A stretch of 64,000 nucleotides of DNA, from contig NZ_LZSG01000008.1 of NCBI RefSeq assembly GCF_001665395.1, positions 24,337 through 88,336 of the forward strand, in the 5' to 3' direction. Within the stretch, counting starts at the first letter, position 1; every line of letters starts with the position of its first letter. Position numbers and translations under genes: made by a program. The notes below the pieces were generated by a model. It saw nothing but the letters and a program-made list of their open reading frames with translations. It had not been told where the DNA came from and searched no databases. This DNA comes from Mycobacterium sp. 1164966.3. GTDB taxonomy: Bacteria > Actinomycetota > Actinomycetes > Mycobacteriales > Mycobacteriaceae. This document shows positions 59,362-64,000 of this stretch, one piece after another.

Positions 59362-62300
59362 ATGACCGAAACTGATCCACGTGCGGAGTTGAACTGGAGC
59401 GACGTGCTGCCGACGGGAACGGTGACGCTGCTGCTCGCAGATGTCGAAGCCTCGACTCGGTTGTGGGAGACCCAACCAGAGGAGATGACGGCCGCCGTCG
59501 CGCGCTTGGATCGCACACTTGCCGACCTGCTCGCCGCTCACGGCGGGGTGCGGCCGGTCGAGCAGGGTGAGGGCGACAGCTTCGTTGTCGCTTTCGCCCG
59601 CGCGACCGAGGCGGCCGCGTGCGCATTGGAGTTGCAGCGTGCGCCGCTTGCCCCGATCCGGCTGCGGATCGGCGTGCATACGGGCGAGGTGCAATTACGC
59701 GACGAGGGCAACTACATCGGCTCGACGATCAATCGGGCGGCACGGTTGCGCGATCTGGCCCACGGCGGCCAGACAGTGCTCTCGGGCACCACCGAGGATT
59801 TGGTCGTCGACGCACTTCCGGCTGACGCGTGGCTGACCGATCTCGGCAGGCACGAACTGCGCGGCGTCGCCCGCCCCGAACGGGTGGTGCAGCTGTGCCA
59901 CCCCGATATCCGCAACGATTTCCCGCCGCTGAGAACTTCGAAAACTGTTGCTGCCGAGCATCTTCCAGTGCAACTCACTAGTTTCGTCGGCCGGGGTACG
60001 GAGATTGACGGCGTGCGGCGGACCCTCTCCGCCGACCGGCTGGTCACCCTGACAGGCGCGGGCGGGGTGGGCAAGACCCGACTGGCCATACAGGTCGCCG
60101 CCCATATGGCCGGCGATTTCGACGACGGAGTCTGGTATGTCGACCTGGCACCGATCGCCGACCCCGACCTGGTGCCGGTTGCGATGGCTGAGGCCCTCGC
60201 CCTGGCGGACCAGCCAAGCCTCTCTACAACAGACACACTCATACGGTTCGTGAAAGATCGTCGGATGTTGGTGCTGCTGGACAACTGCGAGCACCTCTTG
60301 GATGCGAGTGCTGCGTTAATCACCGCGCTGCTGAGCGGCTGTCCGGGAGTGACGTTGCTGGCGACGAGTCGTGAGCCGGTCGGGGTGGCCGGCGAGGTGA
60401 CGTGGCGGGTGCCGTCTCTCTCTTTGGACGACGATGCCATCGAGCTGTTCGTCGACCGGGCGCGCCGGGCGCGGTCCGAATTCACCATGTCCGACAGCGA
60501 CGTCGCGGCGGTGCGCGGGATTTGCGGTCGCCTCGACGGGATGCCGCTGGCCATCGAACTCGCCGCCGCGCGGGTGCGGGCGCTGTCGCTCGACGAGATC
60601 GTGGACAGTCTGAATGACCGCTTCCGGTTGTTGACCGGTGGGCGGCGTACTGCAGTGCGCCGACAGCAAACCTTGCGAGCGTCAGTGGACTGGTCGCACG
60701 CGTTGTTGACGGAGTCCGAGCGGGTGTTGTTTCGCCGGCTTGCGCCGTTCATGGGTGGATTCGACTTGGCCGCCGCTCGTGCCGTCGCGGGCGGCAGCGA
60801 CGTCGAGCGCTACCAGATCCTCGACCAGCTCAGCTTGCTCGTGGACAAATCGCTGGTGGTGGCCGACGACACCGGCGGCCGAATGCGATACCGGCTGCTA
60901 GAAACCGTGCGTCAGTACGCCCTGGAAAAGCTTGGTGAGTCCGGCGAAGCCGATACTGTGCGGGCCCGTCACCGGGACTACTACACCGCGCTGGCAGCGA
61001 TGCTCGACGCCCCGGCCGCCACCGGACACCAGCAGCGCGTCGAGCAAACAGAAATCGAGATCGACAACCTACGCGCGGCGTTCGCGTGGAGCCGCGAAAA
61101 CTTTGATCTCGAACTGGCACTACAGATCGCGTCGTCCCTGCAGCCGCTGTGGCTCACCCGTGGCCGCCTACGCGAAGGGCTGAGTTGGATCGATGAGGCA
61201 CTGGCCGACCTCGATCTCATGCAAGACGCCACCGACCGGGAGGTTGCGCCCGCGGTGCTGGCGCGGACGCTGGCCGACGCGGCTTTGCTCGACGGCTGGG
61301 TGGGCGTACCGGAGAGGAAGGAGCAGGCCACCGAGGCGCTGGCGATCGCGCGCCAACTCGACGACCCCTCCCTGTTGGTCCGCGCCCTCACCGCCTGTGT
61401 TGGCACGGCCGCGTTCAACGCCGAAGAAGCGGCGACGTACTTCGCGGAGGCCATAGAGTTGGCACGCGCTCTAAGCGACAAATGGAGACTGAGCCAGCTG
61501 CTGGGCTTTCAGGCGTATGCGGCCATGATTGCCGGGGACCCGATAACGGAGGACGCGGCCGTGGAAGGGCGTGAGCTTGCCGACGCGATTGGCGACCGGT
61601 TCGCGTCCGGCCAGTGCCGTCTGTGGGGTATCGCCGGCGGGCGGTGTGTACGGGGAAACCTCGTGGGCGCCGATGCAGAGTTGCGGGAGTTGATCGCCGA
61701 CGCCGACACCGCAGGCGACCCGTTGTGCAGGTTCAACGGCCTCATGACGCAGAGCTTTGTCTTGGGGTGGCAAGGCAAAACCGCCGCCGCGCGCGCCGTC
61801 GCGGAAACGGCCATCGAGTCCGCCGCCGAATTCGGCGCGGTGATCGAGGGACTCGGCTATCTGACGTTGGGTTGTGCGCATGTCGCCGCGGGCGATGTTG
61901 CGGCCGCCAAGGATGCTCTCGCACAGGCCTACAGCCGCATACCGGACGCCGGGTTTACGACGACGAATACGGTGTGGCGAGCCGAAGCCGAGCTTGCCGC
62001 AGGCGATGTCGTCGCCGCCCGGTTCTGGGCCGATCAAGCCGTGTTGGCAAACCGGGGATTTTTCCGGATGCTGGCGCTGATCACTCGTGCTCTCGTGGAA
62101 CTCGCCGAAGGCGACGCGGAGGCAGCTGAGCGTGACGCGCACGACGCGCTGGCGTGCGCGACCGATACCGGGGTACAGCTAGGCGTGCCCGGAGTCTTCG
62201 ACTTTCTCGCCCGGTTGGCCGCACAGGCCGAAAGCTACGCCGAAGCGGCCAGACTCGTTGGTGCAGCAGAAGCCCTCCGACTGCGCACCGGCGAGGTGCA

Positions 62301-62658
62301 GTACCAGATTTATCGAGGCGACTACGAAGCGTTGGTCGCCGTGCTGCGAGATGCCATGGGCCACGACGCCTTCGAGGCCGCCCGCGCCGAGGGCGCCACG
62401 TTGTCCACCGAAGAGGCGATCGCTTACGCGCAGCGCGGTCGTGGCGAACGCAAACGCCCGTCCACCGGCTGGGGCTCGCTGACCCCGGCCGAGCTGGACG
62501 TTGTTCGGCTAGTCAGTGCGGGCTTGGGCAATAAGGACGTTGCCACAAGGCTTTTCATCTCACCCCGCACCGTGGAAACTCACCTCACCCACGTCTACAC
62601 CAAGCTTGGCCTAGCTTCGCGCGTTCAGCTTGCGCAAGAGGCAGCACGGCACATCTAA
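59362..62658 (+). CDS. Cyclase-ATPase-LuxR regulator (Rv0386/Rv2488c type)
   Basis: A 1098-residue multidomain regulator. Residues about 15-185 form a class III nucleotide-cyclase domain, with metal Asp in LLLADVEAST and GEGDSFVVAF. The adenine-selecting Lys and Asp appear replaced by Gln (EQGEGDS) and Asn (GNYIGSTIN), the same pair I recall in Rv0386. A STAND/NB-ARC ATPase follows, with P-loop GAGGVGKT near 230-238 and LVLLDNCEHLL as Walker B. Then come TPR-like repeats, and a LuxR helix-turn-helix at about 1040-1095 (LTPAELDVVRLVSAGLGNKDVA). It probably couples ligand and ATP state to transcription; targets are unknown. The ATGs at 59326 and 59353 are alternative starts. Confidence 0.9.
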   Translation: MTETDPRAELNWSDVLPTGTVTLLLADVEASTRLWETQPEEMTAAVARLDRTLADLLAAHGGVRPVEQGEGDSFVVAFARATEAAACALELQRAPLAPIRLRIGVHTGEVQLRDEGNYIGSTINRAARLRDLAHGGQTVLSGTTEDLVVDALPADAWLTDLGRHELRGVARPERVVQLCHPDIRNDFPPLRTSKTVAAEHLPVQLTSFVGRGTEIDGVRRTLSADRLVTLTGAGGVGKTRLAIQVAAHMAGDFDDGVWYVDLAPIADPDLVPVAMAEALALADQPSLSTTDTLIRFVKDRRMLVLLDNCEHLLDASAALITALLSGCPGVTLLATSREPVGVAGEVTWRVPSLSLDDDAIELFVDRARRARSEFTMSDSDVAAVRGICGRLDGMPLAIELAAARVRALSLDEIVDSLNDRFRLLTGGRRTAVRRQQTLRASVDWSHALLTESERVLFRRLAPFMGGFDLAAARAVAGGSDVERYQILDQLSLLVDKSLVVADDTGGRMRYRLLETVRQYALEKLGESGEADTVRARHRDYYTALAAMLDAPAATGHQQRVEQTEIEIDNLRAAFAWSRENFDLELALQIASSLQPLWLTRGRLREGLSWIDEALADLDLMQDATDREVAPAVLARTLADAALLDGWVGVPERKEQATEALAIARQLDDPSLLVRALTACVGTAAFNAEEAATYFAEAIELARALSDKWRLSQLLGFQAYAAMIAGDPITEDAAVEGRELADAIGDRFASGQCRLWGIAGGRCVRGNLVGADAELRELIADADTAGDPLCRFNGLMTQSFVLGWQGKTAAARAVAETAIESAAEFGAVIEGLGYLTLGCAHVAAGDVAAAKDALAQAYSRIPDAGFTTTNTVWRAEAELAAGDVVAARFWADQAVLANRGFFRMLALITRALVELAEGDAEAAERDAHDALACATDTGVQLGVPGVFDFLARLAAQAESYAEAARLVGAAEALRLRTGEVQYQIYRGDYEALVAVLRDAMGHDAFEAARAEGATLSTEEAIAYAQRGRGERKRPSTGWGSLTPAELDVVRLVSAGLGNKDVATRLFISPRTVETHLTHVYTKLGLASRVQLAQEAARHI

Positions 62659-62819
62659 TGACGCTCATCGCCGAACGCGACCGGTGATCGAGGGTGTCGA
62701 CGTCCCAATGTGCGCACCGTGCAGGCCGCCCCTGGCCGCTGTCGGGCGTCTTTTCGTTGATGTGGGTGGTGTATCCGCTGGTGGGGGGTTTTGTCGTAGG
62801 TGGCTGTCATGATGCGGGT

Positions 62820-64000
62820 ATGTCTTTGACCGCATCGCCTGCCGCGCCGGTGAGCCCCGCCGAGCGTGTTGGGGTGTTGTTTGAGCAGTTGGCGGAGTTG
62901 GCCGGTCAGCGTAATGCGATTGATGGGCGGATCGTGGAGATCGTCGCCGAGCTCGATCGCGACCAGCTGTGCGGGATTACGGGGGCGCGGTCGGTGCCGG
63001 CGTTGGTGGCCTGGAAGCTGGGGGTGTCCTCGGCGACTGCGCACACGATCAGCACGGTGGCGCGCCGGCGCGAGGAGTTTCCGCGCTGCGCGGCGGGTAT
63101 GAGTGAGGGTCGGCTGTCGTTGGATCAGGTCGGGGTGATCGCGGCGCGGGCCGCGCAGGGCTCTGATGAGCATTATGCCGAGTTGGCGGCGGTGGCCACG
63201 GTCGGCCAGTTGCGCACCGCGCTCAGGTTGGCGCCGCGCCCTCAACCCGAACCTCACCCTGAGCCGGAGCGCTCGATCAGCAGGATCTGCGATGAGCAGT
63301 CCACGTCGTGGCGGATCACCCTTCCGCCGGCTGGATGCCGCGAAGTTCGACGCGGCACTGGCCTCGCATCGGGATGCGTTGATGGCGCGGTGGAAGCGCG
63401 AGCACGACACCGGTGGGCGCGGCTCCGATCATGCCGTCCCGTTGCCCACTACTGCGGATGCGTTTATGCGGCTGGTCGAGGCGGGGTGGGACGCCGAGGC
63501 GGCCCGGCGCCCGCACGGCCAGCACACCACCGTGGTGATGCATCTGGATGTCAAAGAGCGCCTGGCGGGTCTGCATCTGGGTCCGCTGCTCACCGACGCC
63601 GACCGCCGCTATTTCACCTGCGATGCCATCGCCGAGGTGTGGTTCGAGCGTGACGGGCAAGTCATCGGCGCCGGGCGCAGCACCCGTCTGATCAACCGGC
63701 GGCTGCGCCGCGCCCTGCAGCACCGCCACCCCACCTGCGCGGTTCCCGGCTGTGGGGCCACCCGGGGCCTGCACGCCCACCACATCCGGCATTGGGAAGA
63801 CGGCGGGGAAACCGAACTGGCAAACCTAATCTTGGTGTGCCCATACCATCATCGGCTGCACCACCGCGGCGTCATCACCATCAGCGGACCCGCCGACGAT
63901 CTCATCGTCACCGACAGCGACGGACGAACCCTGAGCGCCGCCTCGCTGGCCCGCCCACCCCCAGGCCCACCGCCGGCGGTCCCCCCGGGCCCCGGCCCCA
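62820..64000 (+). pseudogene. REP13E12-family (DUF222/HNH) gene, frameshifted and cut by right edge
   Basis: Reading starts at ATG 62820 (MSLTASPAAPVSPAERVGV), the usual beginning of mycobacterial 13E12-repeat proteins. The DUF222 part is in frame to about 63326 (STSWRITLP). The sequence then continues as family protein only in another frame: RLDAAKFDAALASHRDALMARW from 63328 on, open to the window end. One extra base near 63327 explains this. The second frame carries a C-terminal HNH nuclease motif (CAVPGCGATRGLHAHHIRHWEDGG, then CPYHHRLHHRG). The 5' flank resembles the conserved leader of this repeat family. It is either a pseudogene or a sequencing error; the 3' end is not visible. Confidence 0.85.

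Noticed and set aside
1..64000. CRISPR arrays, prophage or insertion sequences
   Set aside because: No spaced direct repeats, transposase genes or inverted-repeat ends were seen; the only repeat-family gene is the 13E12-type one.

Overview
This is GC-rich actinobacterial DNA, almost certainly from a non-tuberculous, probably slow-growing Mycobacterium. The evidence is an adjacent PE/PPE gene pair of the SVP subfamily, a REP13E12-family HNH gene, an Eis-type acetyltransferase, an Rv1264-like adenylyl cyclase, a 745-residue monomeric isocitrate dehydrogenase (icd2), FadE5-like and other acyl-CoA dehydrogenases, F420-type and NDMA-type oxidoreductases, and many TetR regulators. The species cannot be fixed from the sequence alone.

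Layout. 0-8.7 kb: a lipase cut by the left edge, an amidase, a secreted protein, a thiolase/DUF35 pair, a polA-derived pseudo-polymerase, a Nudix hydrolase, a repeat protein with 13 cysteines, a SCO6745-like protein and a hemerythrin-like protein. 8.9-16.5 kb: FAD monooxygenase, PE/PPE pair, FadE5-like dehydrogenase, P450 and a DAO-type oxidoreductase. 16.5-26 kb: a two-copy 54-bp repeat, Eis-like acetyltransferase, PadR next to a SnoaL/LLM pair, and three TetR genes with a sulfotransferase/DUF1214 pair and an acyl-CoA dehydrogenase.

26.0-35.7 kb is a self-contained selenocysteine module. It holds a formate dehydrogenase whose alpha subunit is read through an in-frame TGA followed by a textbook bacterial SECIS hairpin, its iron-sulfur and NrfD subunits, selD on the opposite strand, the selenocysteine tRNA, selA and selB. 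The client enzyme and all its dedicated machinery therefore lie together. selB appears to start at a CTG overlapping the selA stop. A SulP anion transporter follows.

37.6-51.5 kb is the most notable less-described part. Four promoters with near-consensus -35 and -10 boxes each carry the same 23-bp partly palindromic element at the -10/+1 position. They drive a TetR gene (47033-47635), an NDMA-type alcohol dehydrogenase, an apparent seven-gene minus-strand operon (two tandem saccharopine-dehydrogenase-like genes, a DAO oxidoreductase, a membrane protein, an SDR, and an ACAD10/11-like acyl-CoA dehydrogenase plus kinase pair), and a plus-strand amine oxidase/PhyH-like dioxygenase/RidA operon. 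I read this as a TetR-controlled catabolic regulon for an unknown amine-containing compound that ends in acyl-CoA chemistry. The substrate is not known.

51.5-64 kb: a PucR regulator divergent from a Baeyer-Villiger monooxygenase/hydrolase pair, icd2, a second P450, a large cyclase-ATPase-LuxR regulator, and a frameshifted REP13E12-family gene running off the right edge. The PhyH-like gene also shows a probable one-base frameshift at its 3' end.
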